Assembly (NCBI GenBank): GCA_005885555.1
Contig: VAWN01000038.1
Location: 36,409-100,408 of the forward strand
Source of the DNA: Actinomycetota bacterium
GTDB lineage: Bacteria > Actinomycetota > Actinomycetes > Mycobacteriales > Micromonosporaceae
DNA: 64,000 nt
Direction of reading: 5' to 3'
This document shows positions 34,910-43,593 of the stretch, one piece after another. A program made the translations under genes and the position numbers. How positions within the stretch are numbered: position 1 is the stretch's first letter; every line of letters starts with the position of its first letter. The notes under the pieces are model-generated. The model did no database searches, was not told the origin of the DNA, and was given only the letters and a program-made list of their open reading frames with translations.

Positions 34910-36130
34910 ATGGCGAGGACCAGCGTACTGGCCAAGATCGGTGTGGGCGTGGTCGCCGGCGCGGTCCTGGTCATCGGATCAACGGCCGCCCACGCCGTGA
35001 CGACAACCGCTGCGGCACCCTGGGTGGACGGCTGGGCCGCCTCGCCGCAGTCCTCCGCGAAGGCCACCGACACGGTCAGCTTCGCCAACCAGACGCTGCG
35101 GCTGATCGTCCACCTGCACACCAGCGGGACGATGGTACGGCTGCGGCTGTCCAACACCTTCGGCGACCGGGACGTCACGATCAACCGGGCGACCGTCGCG
35201 CTGCGCACGAGCGGTGCGGCGGTGAAGTCGGTACACCCGGCGACGTTCGGCGGGCAGACCGCGGTGACGCTGGTCAAGGGCACCGAGGCGAGCAGCGACC
35301 TGGTCCACGTCCCGGTGTCCGCCGGCCAGGACCTCGCGGTGAGCCTGTACCTGAAGAACCCGACCGGCCCGGCGACGTACCACCGGGCGGCTCAGCAGAC
35401 CAGCTACGTCTCGGTCGCCGGTGACCACGCGCGGGAGACCGGCGCCGCCTCCTTCACGACCACCACCGGCCACTGGTTCCTGCTCGACGCGGTCAGCGTC
35501 GCCGGCGGTACCGCGCCGGGCACCATCGTCGCGCTCGGCGACTCGATCACCGACGGGTCCGGCTCCGGCGGCAACGCCAACCGCCGCTGGCCGGACCTGC
35601 TCTCGGTCCGGCTGCTGGCCCGGCCCGGTACGCCGGCCAAGTCGGTGGTGGACGAGGGCATCGCCGGCAACCGGGTGCTCACCGACGACCCGGCCAACGG
35701 GGTCAGCGCGCTGCACCGGCTGACCCGCGACGTCCTGGTACGCCGTGGGCTGACCGACGTGATCCTCCTCGAAGGCATCAACGACCTGCGCAGCGCCTCC
35801 CCACCGGCGACCGCCGACCAGATCATCGCCGGGTACCAGCAGATCATCGACCGGGTACACGCCAAGGGGGCGCGCATCTTCGGCGCCACCATCACGCCGG
35901 TCGAGGGGTCGGCGCGGTACACGGCGACGATGGAAGCGCAGCGACAGAAGATCAACCAGTGGATCCGTACCCCCGGCCACTTCGACGGGGTCGTCGACTT
36001 CGCCGCCGCGATCCAGGATCCGAGCGACCCGCTGCGCATCAAGCCGGCCGACGACAGCGGCGACCACCTGCACCCGAACGCGACCGGGTACCAGGCGATG
36101 GCCGACGCGATCGACCTCGACCTGTTCTGA
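34910..36130 (+). CDS. Secreted SGNH/GDSL hydrolase
   Basis: A 406-residue exported esterase. ATG 34910 follows GGGAG by 7 nt and opens a signal peptide ending near STAAHA. After an N-terminal beta-rich region (40-190), the SGNH blocks appear: GDSITDG (catalytic Ser), Gly in IAGNRVL, Asn in EGINDLR, and Asp-His in SGDHLHPN. These enzymes deacylate carbohydrates or lipids outside the cell. It is divergent from the trans-sulfuration gene with under 60 nt between start codons. Confidence 0.93.
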   Translation: MARTSVLAKIGVGVVAGAVLVIGSTAAHAVTTTAAAPWVDGWAASPQSSAKATDTVSFANQTLRLIVHLHTSGTMVRLRLSNTFGDRDVTINRATVALRTSGAAVKSVHPATFGGQTAVTLVKGTEASSDLVHVPVSAGQDLAVSLYLKNPTGPATYHRAAQQTSYVSVAGDHARETGAASFTTTTGHWFLLDAVSVAGGTAPGTIVALGDSITDGSGSGGNANRRWPDLLSVRLLARPGTPAKSVVDEGIAGNRVLTDDPANGVSALHRLTRDVLVRRGLTDVILLEGINDLRSASPPATADQIIAGYQQIIDRVHAKGARIFGATITPVEGSARYTATMEAQRQKINQWIRTPGHFDGVVDFAAAIQDPSDPLRIKPADDSGDHLHPNATGYQAMADAIDLDLF

Positions 36131-36264
36131 TCGGCCTGCCGTGCGGCGGCGCGCCCGGGGTCTCACCAGAACGTGCCATCGGCACCGCGGCGCCCGCTGA
36201 CCTTGGTATCAGGCGCCTTACGGTTGCGCTCGGATTCACGTCGGCTGGGCGCCGGGAGGTGACG

Positions 36265-36870
36265 ATGATCCGGGTACTGCTCGTCGAGGACACCCGCGTC
36301 GCCGCCCGCCGCCTGGCCACCGAACTGGCGCGGGAGGACGGCATCGCGATCGTCGGCCGCCTCGACTTCGACGACGGCGTGGAGCGGCTCGCCGCGCACT
36401 TCCGGCCCACCGTGATCCTGTTCAACACCGACTACATGGTCAGCCAGGTGCTTCCGGTCGCCAGCGAGCTACGGGTCACCATCCCCGGCTGCGCGATCGT
36501 CATCGTCTCCGATCCGGACAAGCGCGGCATGCTGCCACCGCGGCGCCGCAGTCCGGAGTTGAGCTTCGTGGTCAAGGGGACGCCGGTACCGGTACTCGCC
36601 GAGGTGATCCGGCGCGCGGCGCGCGGCGAGCGGGTGGTCGACCCGCGCCTGCAGGTCGCCGCGATCGCCACCCAGAAGGAGGTCAGCACCCGCGAATGGG
36701 AGGTGCTCGGCCTTGCGGCGCAAGGGGAATCGGTCGCCGACATCGCCGGGCGGCTGTACCTGTCGAACGGCACGGTACGCAACTACCTGTCCTCGGTCAT
36801 CAAGAAGACCGGTGCGCGCAACCGGCTCGACGCGATCCGCATCGCCCGCAAGGGCGGCTGGTTGCGCTAG
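36265..36870 (+). CDS. NarL/LuxR-type response regulator with Asn at the phosphorylation site
   Basis: A 201-residue regulator. The receiver has the acidic pair Glu8-Asp9 (LVEDTR), Ser in VIVSDP and the conserved Lys in FVVKGTP, but the phospho-acceptor position reads Asn54 (VILFNTDYM) instead of Asp. The C-terminal LuxR HTH is intact (STREWEVLGLAAQGESVADIAGRL, SNGTVRNYLSSVIKK). It is probably independent of phosphorylation. GGGAGG lies 5 nt before ATG 36265. No histidine kinase is nearby. The stop overlaps the convergent GH16 gene by 4 nt. Confidence 0.9.
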   Translation: MIRVLLVEDTRVAARRLATELAREDGIAIVGRLDFDDGVERLAAHFRPTVILFNTDYMVSQVLPVASELRVTIPGCAIVIVSDPDKRGMLPPRRRSPELSFVVKGTPVPVLAEVIRRAARGERVVDPRLQVAAIATQKEVSTREWEVLGLAAQGESVADIAGRLYLSNGTVRNYLSSVIKKTGARNRLDAIRIARKGGWLR

Positions 36871-37652
36871 CTGCGTTGCCAGGCACGGATGTAGTCGACC
36901 CGCTTCACCGCGGTGGTCACCGTCGCGGCCGGGGGTTGCGGCGCGTGCACGGCGAGGTTGGTGATGATGTTCGTCATCCCGGTCGACGTGGCACCGGTGC
37001 GGCACACCGCGACGCCGTCGACATACCAGACGGTACCCGTCGGCTCGATCGCGACACCGTAGGTGTGCCAGCCCGCCGCGGGGTCGAAGCCCGGACGCCA
37101 CCGGCAGGTGTACCCGTCGGAGTGCTGGGTCAGGTCCAGCTCGTGCGGGTTGCTGGAGTAGAACTCGTAGGCGTCGGTCTCGACGGGTACCTCCACGCCT
37201 TGCGCCTGCCACGTCCACAACGCCGGCCAGAACCCTTGCTGCGCCGGCAGTACCGCGCGCTCCTCAACGTAGCCGTACTGGAATGCGTAGCTGCTCGACA
37301 GCAGGCACGAGGTCCAGTCGTAGGTGGTACCCGACGGTGCGGTGAACGCCTCCCGCCGCGCCGTCAGATCGAGCTCGCCGCCGGACACCGTGCAGTTGGC
37401 CGCCTGGTTCCACTCAAGCTGGTCGTTGTCCTTGTTGCCGTGCCCGTCGTCGGCCTCGGCGCTGGACCGGTCCGTCCACTGTGCACTGTCCACTGTGGTA
37501 CCGGAGAAGTCGTCGCTGAACGCCAGCACCCACCCGTTCCCGGGTGGCGGGGCGGCCTCCGGTGCCGTGCGGTGCGCCAGCGCCGGTATCGACAGCGCAG
37601 CCGCAGCGACCACCGCGGCGGCGCCGATGGCGAACGCGGTCCTTCGGTTCAT
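36867..37652 (-). CDS. Secreted glycoside hydrolase family 16 protein
   Basis: A 261-residue exported enzyme. A signal peptide (FAIGAAAVVAAAALSIPALA) precedes a GH16 jelly-roll with the catalytic signature E-x-D-x-x-E: Glu158, Asp160, Glu163 in VETDAYEF. GH16 enzymes cut or transfer beta-1,3/1,4-glucans, galactans or related chains. It is the last gene of the exopolysaccharide operon, 12 nt after the P450 stop, so its substrate may be that polymer. The end overlaps the response-regulator gene by 4 nt. Confidence 0.88.
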   Translation of the reverse strand: MNRRTAFAIGAAAVVAAAALSIPALAHRTAPEAAPPPGNGWVLAFSDDFSGTTVDSAQWTDRSSAEADDGHGNKDNDQLEWNQAANCTVSGGELDLTARREAFTAPSGTTYDWTSCLLSSSYAFQYGYVEERAVLPAQQGFWPALWTWQAQGVEVPVETDAYEFYSSNPHELDLTQHSDGYTCRWRPGFDPAAGWHTYGVAIEPTGTVWYVDGVAVCRTGATSTGMTNIITNLAVHAPQPPAATVTTAVKRVDYIRAWQRS

Positions 37653-37664
37653 GGCGGCGGCTCC

Positions 37665-38864
37665 TCACGCGGACACGATGAGCGGTGCGGTGGCGAACGG
37701 CAGGCGGCCGACCCGGTTGTCGAAGCTGGACGGGACCAGTTGCGGCGCCCCGGTCGCGCGTACCTCGGGCAGCCGGGTGAGCAGTTCGCGGAACAGTACG
37801 GTCAGTTCCTGGCGGGCGAGCGAGGCACCGAGGCAGAAGTGCGGTCCGCCGCCGCCGAAGCCGACGTGCGGGTTGGGCGAGCGGGTGATGTCGAAGGCAT
37901 CGGGTCGGGCGAACACCGCCTCGTCACGGTTGGCCGAGGTGTAGAAGAGCACGACGTCGTCGCCGGCGCGCAGCGGGTACCCATTGAGGTCGTGGTCGCG
38001 GGCGACGGTGCGGCGGAACTGGATGATCGGCGACGAGTGCCGCACCACCTCCTCGACGAACCCGGGCAGGTACCGGTCGAGGTCGGACAGCAGCAGCGCG
38101 CGCTGCTCGGGGTGTCCGGTCAGCAGGACCAGACCGTGCGCGATGGTGTTGCGGGTCGTCTCCACCCCGGCGACGAGCAGCAGCGAGAAGAAGGCACCGA
38201 GTTCCCGGGCGCCGAGCCCGGCGGTCACCAGCGCGGAGATGAGGTCGTCGGTCGGGTACCGGCGCCGTTCGCGCCCGACCCGCGCGACGATGCGGTGCAG
38301 CCGGGCGAGCGCCCGCAGGCTCCGGCCGGGTACCCGCAGCCGCCGCCCGGCCACGCCGGTGTTCCCGGTGGCGTGGTTGACCTGTTGCAGGATCGGGCCG
38401 CGGTACCGCTCGGGGATGCCCATCATGTCGCAGATCACGCGGAACGGAAGCTGTGTCGCGACCGCCTCGACGAAGTCCGCCGGCCGGTTGCGGATGACGT
38501 TCTCGACGATGTCCTCGGCCACCAGTGCGACGTTGTCCGCGATCCGCGCGACCATCCGTGGCGTGAACGCGCGCGAGACGATGCCGCGCAGGCTCGCGTG
38601 GCGCGGGTCGTCGAGGTTCACCATCGAGTCGCCGAAGACGAGCCGTACCCAGCGCGGCGGGCGGGGCATGGTGACTCCCGGGCCGCTGATGAACACGTCG
38701 GGCTTGCGGCTGGCGGCCACCACGTCGGCGTGCCGGACGAGCGCGTGGTACCCGCCGCGCCGCTCCGGTACGAAGACCGGGGCGTCCAGCCCGCGCAGCC
38801 GGGCGAACTCGGCCAGCCGTTCGTCCGGCGGCCGGCGCCAGAAGCCGGGATCGGCGAGGGTCAT
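37665..38864 (-). CDS. Cytochrome P450
   Basis: A 399-residue soluble bacterial P450. The I-helix oxygen motif AGVETT is at 232-237, the ExxR at EEVVRHS (271-277), and the haem ligand Cys344 lies in FGGGGPHFCLGASLAR. The GGGGPHFC form and NLDDPRHASLR resemble the CYP124/125/142 lipid- and steroid-oxidising group. AAGGAG lies 7 nt before ATG 38864, which overlaps the glycosyltransferase stop by 4 nt. A P450 inside a polysaccharide operon is unusual; it may oxidise the lipid carrier, an acyl substituent or an unrelated lipid. Redox partners are not encoded here. Confidence 0.94.
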   Translation of the reverse strand: MTLADPGFWRRPPDERLAEFARLRGLDAPVFVPERRGGYHALVRHADVVAASRKPDVFISGPGVTMPRPPRWVRLVFGDSMVNLDDPRHASLRGIVSRAFTPRMVARIADNVALVAEDIVENVIRNRPADFVEAVATQLPFRVICDMMGIPERYRGPILQQVNHATGNTGVAGRRLRVPGRSLRALARLHRIVARVGRERRRYPTDDLISALVTAGLGARELGAFFSLLLVAGVETTRNTIAHGLVLLTGHPEQRALLLSDLDRYLPGFVEEVVRHSSPIIQFRRTVARDHDLNGYPLRAGDDVVLFYTSANRDEAVFARPDAFDITRSPNPHVGFGGGGPHFCLGASLARQELTVLFRELLTRLPEVRATGAPQLVPSSFDNRVGRLPFATAPLIVSA

Positions 38865-39976
38865 GCCAGTACTCCTTGCGGGACAAGGCTTCCGGTGACC
38901 GCGGCGAGGCGGTCGAAGGTGTGCGTGAGGTCGAACCGGTGCGCATGGCGGGCGGCGGCCGCGCCTTCCGTCGCGGTACCGGTCCGGTCGCGCAGCCGTT
39001 GGGTGAGCGCGTCGGCGAGGGCGGCCGGGTCCTGCGGGGGTACCAGCGCACCGGTTCCGGGGGCGACCACCTCGACGAGGCCGGGTACCGCACTGGCGAC
39101 CACCGGGCGCCCGGTGGCCAACGCTTCCAGCGCGGTCAGCGGCAGGCCCTCCCAGCGCGACGGCAGCACGACGAGGTCGGCGGCGGCCAGCCACGGGCGC
39201 ACATCCGTTGCGGCACCGGCGAAGCGGACTCCGGGTGGTGCCGTGTCCCGGAGCGCCGGAAGAAGGTCGCCGTCGCCGACGAGCACCAGTTCGGCGTCGG
39301 GGCAGCGGTCGCGCACCAGGCGCCAGGCGGGTACCAGGACGTCCTGGCCCTTCTGCCGGGTGACCCGACCGACGCACACGGCCACCGGTGCCGTCTGCCG
39401 GATGTCCAGCTGGCGGCGGGCCGCGGCCCGGACGTCGTCGCCGGCCGGGCGGAACCGGTCGAGGTCGACGCCGTTGCGTACCACGGTGTACCGGCCGCGC
39501 ACCCGCATCGCCCGGCCCTGCTCGGCTTCGGCCGCGCCGACGCACACGAACAGCGTGGTCCACCGCGCCGCCGCGCGTTCCCACGCGATGCTCGCCCGCC
39601 GTACCGCGCCGCCGACCGCGAGCCACGACCACGCGTGCGGTTGGAACAGCGTCGGTACCGAACCGCGCAACGCCAACCGGCCAGCCAACCCGGCCTTCGA
39701 GGCGTGCAGATGCACCACATCCGGCCGCCGCGCCTCGACCAGCCGACCCAGCCGGCGCGCCTCGTCGAGCGACGCGGCACCGGGGCTGCGCCCGGCCGGC
39801 CACGCGAGCGACGGCACGCCGAGCCGGGACAGCTCCTCGGCGAGCCGGCCCTCCGGCGGGCAGGCGACGGTGACGTTCCACCCGCGCAGCATCTGGTCGC
39901 GACAGGCCGCTACGACGTAGCCGGCGACGCCACCGTCGGTGGGTTGCGCGACATGCAACACCGATACGACAGTCAT
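38861..39976 (-). CDS. Family 4 glycosyltransferase
   Basis: A 371-residue GT-B enzyme. The N-terminal domain starts VLHVAQPTDGGVAGYV; the C-terminal domain has VCVGRVTRQKGQDVL and the donor-binding SRWEGLPLTALEALATGRPVVA (E-x7-E). It should add a nucleotide-activated sugar to the lipid-linked repeat unit at the inner membrane face. It overlaps both neighbours by 4 nt, so it is translationally coupled in the exopolysaccharide operon. Donor and linkage unknown. Confidence 0.92.
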   Translation of the reverse strand: MTVVSVLHVAQPTDGGVAGYVVAACRDQMLRGWNVTVACPPEGRLAEELSRLGVPSLAWPAGRSPGAASLDEARRLGRLVEARRPDVVHLHASKAGLAGRLALRGSVPTLFQPHAWSWLAVGGAVRRASIAWERAAARWTTLFVCVGAAEAEQGRAMRVRGRYTVVRNGVDLDRFRPAGDDVRAAARRQLDIRQTAPVAVCVGRVTRQKGQDVLVPAWRLVRDRCPDAELVLVGDGDLLPALRDTAPPGVRFAGAATDVRPWLAAADLVVLPSRWEGLPLTALEALATGRPVVASAVPGLVEVVAPGTGALVPPQDPAALADALTQRLRDRTGTATEGAAAARHAHRFDLTHTFDRLAAVTGSLVPQGVLA

Positions 39977-41079
39977 CGCCGCCACCTCAGGCGGGACCGG
40001 ACGGTGCGCAGCCACGGCAGCCGCGCCCTGGCGGCCTGCACGGCGCGGTACCGCGCGAGCACGGCGACCGCGTACGTCCACGCGAGCGGGCCGCGGCCGA
40101 GCACGATCCGGTGGTTCATCGCCTCCTGCGGGCGCCACCGCATCTTGTACCCCTCGCCGCCGCGCAGCATGCTCATCGTCGCGCAACCGCGCCGGTGTGC
40201 CAGTTCGGTCGTTGACGTCACCAGCAGGGTGGCGATGTCGATGTCGTCGCGCAGCGCGGGTTCGGCGCCGTAGAGGTACCCGCCGGCGAGGCCGCCGCCG
40301 ATGACGACGAGGTTCGACGCGACGAGGCGGTCGCCGACGCGGTACTCCAGGATCGCGGCCTGCCCGGCGTCGACCATGCCGCGCACGCTTTCCGTTACGT
40401 GGCGGGCGAACCGGGGGCGGAAGTGCTCCGGGTTGCCGCCCCGGCCCGCCCACTGCAGGGCGTGCAGGCGCAGCAGGTCGGCGACGGCGCGGTCGGTCTC
40501 CTCGGCGGGTACCACACGGGTGTCCAGGCCGAGGCGGGTGATCTGGTTGAGCCGCCGCCGCACCGTCTTGCGGGCGTGGCCGGGCAGTTCGCGGACCAGC
40601 TCCTCGGCCGGGGTCGCGGGCAGTTCCAGGCACAGCGACGCGGGTACCCGCCAGTGCCGGGAGTGCCGCACCACCCGCTCGATCGCCGCACCCGCCCGGG
40701 TTTCCGGGAAGTCCACCCGCTGCCGGCGCAGCGCCGCCGCGAGGAGCCGGGCGGCCTCGTCGGCGTACCCGTCGTCGAGCAGCACGTCGGTGAAGTCCGC
40801 AAGCGCACCGCCGAGCGGTACCAGGACGGTGCACCACCCGCGCCGTACCCGTTGCAGCGCCGCCGCGCCGACCAACCGTCCACTGTGGAACACCAGCAGC
40901 ACGCGCAGCCGCCCGGGTACCCCGTAGTTGCGCCACCACGCGTCGAGCCAGGCGTAGGACTGGAACGGCGTCGCGCTCGCGCAGCGGCCGGACAGGTCGT
41001 CCCACTCCTCGCGCAGCCCGGCCAGGGAGTCCAGCGTCTGCACGCGCCAGCCGGTCGGCGCCAGGGTCGCGGCGGTCAT
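39973..41079 (-). CDS. GNAT-fold acyltransferase (CelD/BcsL- or FemAB-like)
   Basis: A 368-residue soluble protein with FQSYAWLDAWWRNYG near residue 40, the basic region GHARKTVRRRLNQI in the middle and SNLVVIGGGLAGGYLYGAEPALR towards the C-terminus. These are typical of the double-GNAT CelD/BcsL type found in exopolysaccharide clusters. It probably acylates the polymer or its precursor; the acyl donor is unknown. It overlaps the genes before and after by 4 nt. Confidence 0.82.
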   Translation of the reverse strand: MTAATLAPTGWRVQTLDSLAGLREEWDDLSGRCASATPFQSYAWLDAWWRNYGVPGRLRVLLVFHSGRLVGAAALQRVRRGWCTVLVPLGGALADFTDVLLDDGYADEAARLLAAALRRQRVDFPETRAGAAIERVVRHSRHWRVPASLCLELPATPAEELVRELPGHARKTVRRRLNQITRLGLDTRVVPAEETDRAVADLLRLHALQWAGRGGNPEHFRPRFARHVTESVRGMVDAGQAAILEYRVGDRLVASNLVVIGGGLAGGYLYGAEPALRDDIDIATLLVTSTTELAHRRGCATMSMLRGGEGYKMRWRPQEAMNHRIVLGRGPLAWTYAVAVLARYRAVQAARARLPWLRTVRSRLRWRR

Positions 41080-41822
41080 CGGACCTCCCGCGGGAGCACG
41101 ACGGCGCGACCGACGATCCGCTCGCCGGTGTGGGTCTCGCCGTAGAACTGGGTCTGCGGGTAGTACGGCAGCGCATGGGTGGCGGCGGGCCCGGGTCCGT
41201 ACATCGCGGCCGGTCCCGACATGGCCGGGGGCATGGGTATGCGGCGGTCGGGCGCGGGTTCCGGTGTCGACGACCGGCCGACACCGGCGAGCACGGTCAG
41301 GCCGCCGAGAAGCAGGCCGGCCGCGGCACCCACCGCCAGTTCCAGCGGTGGCTTCGGCGCGGACGGCGCCGCCGGTACCGACGCGGGTGCGAGGACCGAG
41401 AGTGTCACGCGGGTCTGGTTGGTGCGGCCGTTGCCCACGTCGACGAGCGCCTGCGCGACGGCGTTGGCGACGGCGGCGGTGTGCCTGGCCGCGGTACCGG
41501 TCGCGGTGATCTCGATGACCGGCGTGTCCGGTGAGGTGGACGTGGTCACCTGCTTCAGGTCCTCGCTCGAACCGAGCGCGGCGGCCGCCTTGTCGGCGAC
41601 CGGCCCGGTCGTCACGATCCGGCCGAACGCCTGGGCGAAGTTGACGGCGGTGGCGGGTTCGCCGGGCTGGCCGGTCACCACGACGTAGGCCTGGGCGACG
41701 TAGGTCGGTGTCTTCAGCGCGCCGTACGCGCCGCCCGCGATCGCGCCGAGCAGGGTCAGGAGCACCAGGAGGCCGAAGCGGCGCACCAGGTGACGGAGCA
41801 TCTGCGCAGATGTGGGCTTCAT
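41076..41822 (-). CDS. Wzz-type chain-length determinant / YveK-like membrane protein
   Basis: A 248-residue protein with an N-terminal membrane helix (FGLLVLLTLLGAIAGGAYGAL), an extracytoplasmic region (TPTYVAQAYVVV... SPDTPVIEITATG) and a second helix (LELAVGAAAGLLLGGLTVLAG), then a Pro-rich cytoplasmic tail. This is the polysaccharide co-polymerase layout, which sets chain length with the polymerase. No BY-kinase is fused and none lies in the window. It overlaps both neighbours by 4 nt. Confidence 0.87.
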   Translation of the reverse strand: MKPTSAQMLRHLVRRFGLLVLLTLLGAIAGGAYGALKTPTYVAQAYVVVTGQPGEPATAVNFAQAFGRIVTTGPVADKAAAALGSSEDLKQVTTSTSPDTPVIEITATGTAARHTAAVANAVAQALVDVGNGRTNQTRVTLSVLAPASVPAAPSAPKPPLELAVGAAAGLLLGGLTVLAGVGRSSTPEPAPDRRIPMPPAMSGPAAMYGPGPAATHALPYYPQTQFYGETHTGERIVGRAVVLPREVR

Positions 41823-42892
41823 GGTCCTTCGCTTTCGAGGTGGTCGTACACCTGCCCGACGACGCCGGCGAGGCGGGTGATGTCGTAGTGGTCGACGGCG
41901 GGGGGTACCGGCAGCCGGGCGCCGCCGAACCGGTCGAGCGCGTCCCGCAGACCGTCCACAAGGGACGGTGGCTCGACCCGGCGCGCGTGGGGTGCCGCGT
42001 CCGGCGGCAGCTCCTCCAGCGGCGGGCACGTCACGTACACCGCGGGCAGTCCGGCGGCGAGCGCTTCGAGCACCGCCATGCCGAACGTCTCCTGGGTGGA
42101 CGGTGCGGCGAACACGTCCATCGCGCAGAGCATCCCGCGTGGGTACCGGGTGGCGCCGGCGAACACGACGCGCCCACCGGCCTTGCGTGCCAGCGCTTCC
42201 AGGGCCGCCCGCTCCGGTCCGTCACCGGCGACGAGCAGCGTCGCGTCCGGTACCGCGGCCATCGCGCGGATCAGCTCGTCGACGCGCTTGGACGGCACCA
42301 GGCGGCCGACGGTACCCACGACCGGGGCGTCGGCCGGGATGCCCAGCCGGACCCGGGTGGCCGCCCGGATTCCGGGGTCGTACCGCAGTTCCGCCGCGTC
42401 GATCCCGTTGGGTACCACATGGATCCGGCGCACCCCCCAGGCGCGCAGCCGCTCGGCGACCGTGTTGGACACCGCGATCGTGGTGCGGCCGAGGCGCTCG
42501 GTCGCCAGGTACAGCGCGCGTACCGCCCGCGTCGTCGGCCGGCCCTCGATCTGGCCGTCGCCGAGGGAGTGTTCGGTCGCGACACCCCGTACCCCGGCCA
42601 GCCGCGCGGCGATGCGACCGTAGACGCAGGCGCGGTACAGGTGGGTGTGCACCAGGTCGAAGCGGCCGGCCCGGATCAGGCGGGCCAGCCAGGGTACCGC
42701 CGACAGGTCCCGGTTGCCGCGCATGCCGAGCACGTGCACCGGGGTACCGTCGGCGCGGATCGCGTCGGCCACCGGCCCGGGGTTGGTCAGCGTGACCACC
42801 TCGCACTCGTGCGGCAGCCGCTTGAGCAGCAGCCGCAACTGGTGCTCGGCGCCGCCGACACCGAGACCGGTGATGACATGCAGGACTCTCAT
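41819..42892 (-). CDS. Family 4 glycosyltransferase
   Basis: A 357-residue GT-B enzyme starting MRVLHVITGLGVGGAEHQL, the usual opening of GT4 enzymes of capsule and exopolysaccharide loci. The C-terminal domain contains VVGTVGRLVPSKRVDELI and STQETFGMAVLEALAAGLPAV (E-x7-E). It should add one sugar of the repeat unit. ATG 42892 overlaps the deacetylase stop by 4 nt. Sugar specificity cannot be read. Confidence 0.93.
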   Translation of the reverse strand: MRVLHVITGLGVGGAEHQLRLLLKRLPHECEVVTLTNPGPVADAIRADGTPVHVLGMRGNRDLSAVPWLARLIRAGRFDLVHTHLYRACVYGRIAARLAGVRGVATEHSLGDGQIEGRPTTRAVRALYLATERLGRTTIAVSNTVAERLRAWGVRRIHVVPNGIDAAELRYDPGIRAATRVRLGIPADAPVVGTVGRLVPSKRVDELIRAMAAVPDATLLVAGDGPERAALEALARKAGGRVVFAGATRYPRGMLCAMDVFAAPSTQETFGMAVLEALAAGLPAVYVTCPPLEELPPDAAPHARRVEPPSLVDGLRDALDRFGGARLPVPPAVDHYDITRLAGVVGQVYDHLESEGP

Positions 42893-43593
42893 CGGGACAC
42901 CACCCGGTGCCGGATCCACTTGGCGTAAAGGCGCGGCGCGGTGTCCCGGTCGCCGACGAACGTGCGCGCGATGGCGTACCGGCCGTCGGGCACGTACCGG
43001 CCGTCGGGCACCGACCGGCGGACCGCGCAGCCGTAGCCGTACCCGGCCGCGCGGACGGCGTCGGCCTCGCGGGCAGCCACGTCGCCGTACGGGTAGCAGA
43101 AGCCGTCGACGTCCTGGCCGGTCAGCTCGCACAGGATCGCGCGGCTGCGGCGCACCTCGGCGTCGAGCGCGCCGTCCTCGACGCCGGTGAGCCGCCGGTG
43201 GTGCAGGCTGTGCGAGCCGATCTCGATGCCGGCGGCGGCCGCGGTGCACACCTCGTCGGCGGTCATCAGCGGCTTGTCCGGGCCGGGCCGGTCCCAGTCG
43301 TTCGTGCCGCCGAGCGCACCGGCGACGACGAAAACCGTTGCGCTCCAACCGTACCGGGCGAGCACCGGCATGACGTGGGTGACGAAGTCGCGGTACCCGT
43401 CGTCGAAGGTGAGCCCGACGAGACCGGCGCGGTCGTCCGCGCGCAGCAGCTCCCGCATCGACACCCCGCGCAGGCCGCGGCGGCGCAGCCAGTGCAGCTG
43501 CCGTTCGAAGCGCTCCGGTCGCACGGTCACCTGGTACGGGTCGGCGGTGTATGGCTCGACGGAGTGGTACATGAGGACGAGGTCAGCGGGCAC
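42889..43593 (-). CDS. Polysaccharide deacetylase (NodB/CE4)
   Basis: A 234-residue enzyme with the CE4 motifs: TFDDGY (Asp64 base, Asp65 metal), SHSLHH (His128 and His132 metal ligands) and FCYPYG. It should remove N- or O-acetyl groups from the exopolysaccharide or its precursor. No signal peptide is evident, so it may act inside the cell. GTG 43593 follows GGGAGGG by 7 nt and overlaps the flippase gene end by 11 nt. A short duplicated VPDGRY motif occurs near the C-terminus. Confidence 0.92.
   Translation of the reverse strand: MPADLVLMYHSVEPYTADPYQVTVRPERFERQLHWLRRRGLRGVSMRELLRADDRAGLVGLTFDDGYRDFVTHVMPVLARYGWSATVFVVAGALGGTNDWDRPGPDKPLMTADEVCTAAAAGIEIGSHSLHHRRLTGVEDGALDAEVRRSRAILCELTGQDVDGFCYPYGDVAAREADAVRAAGYGYGCAVRRSVPDGRYVPDGRYAIARTFVGDRDTAPRLYAKWIRHRVVSR

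Noticed and set aside
37665..39976. P450 plus glycosyltransferase as part of a small-molecule biosynthetic cluster
   Set aside because: All coupled neighbours belong to polysaccharide assembly; no scaffold-forming enzyme such as PKS, NRPS or terpene synthase is present.
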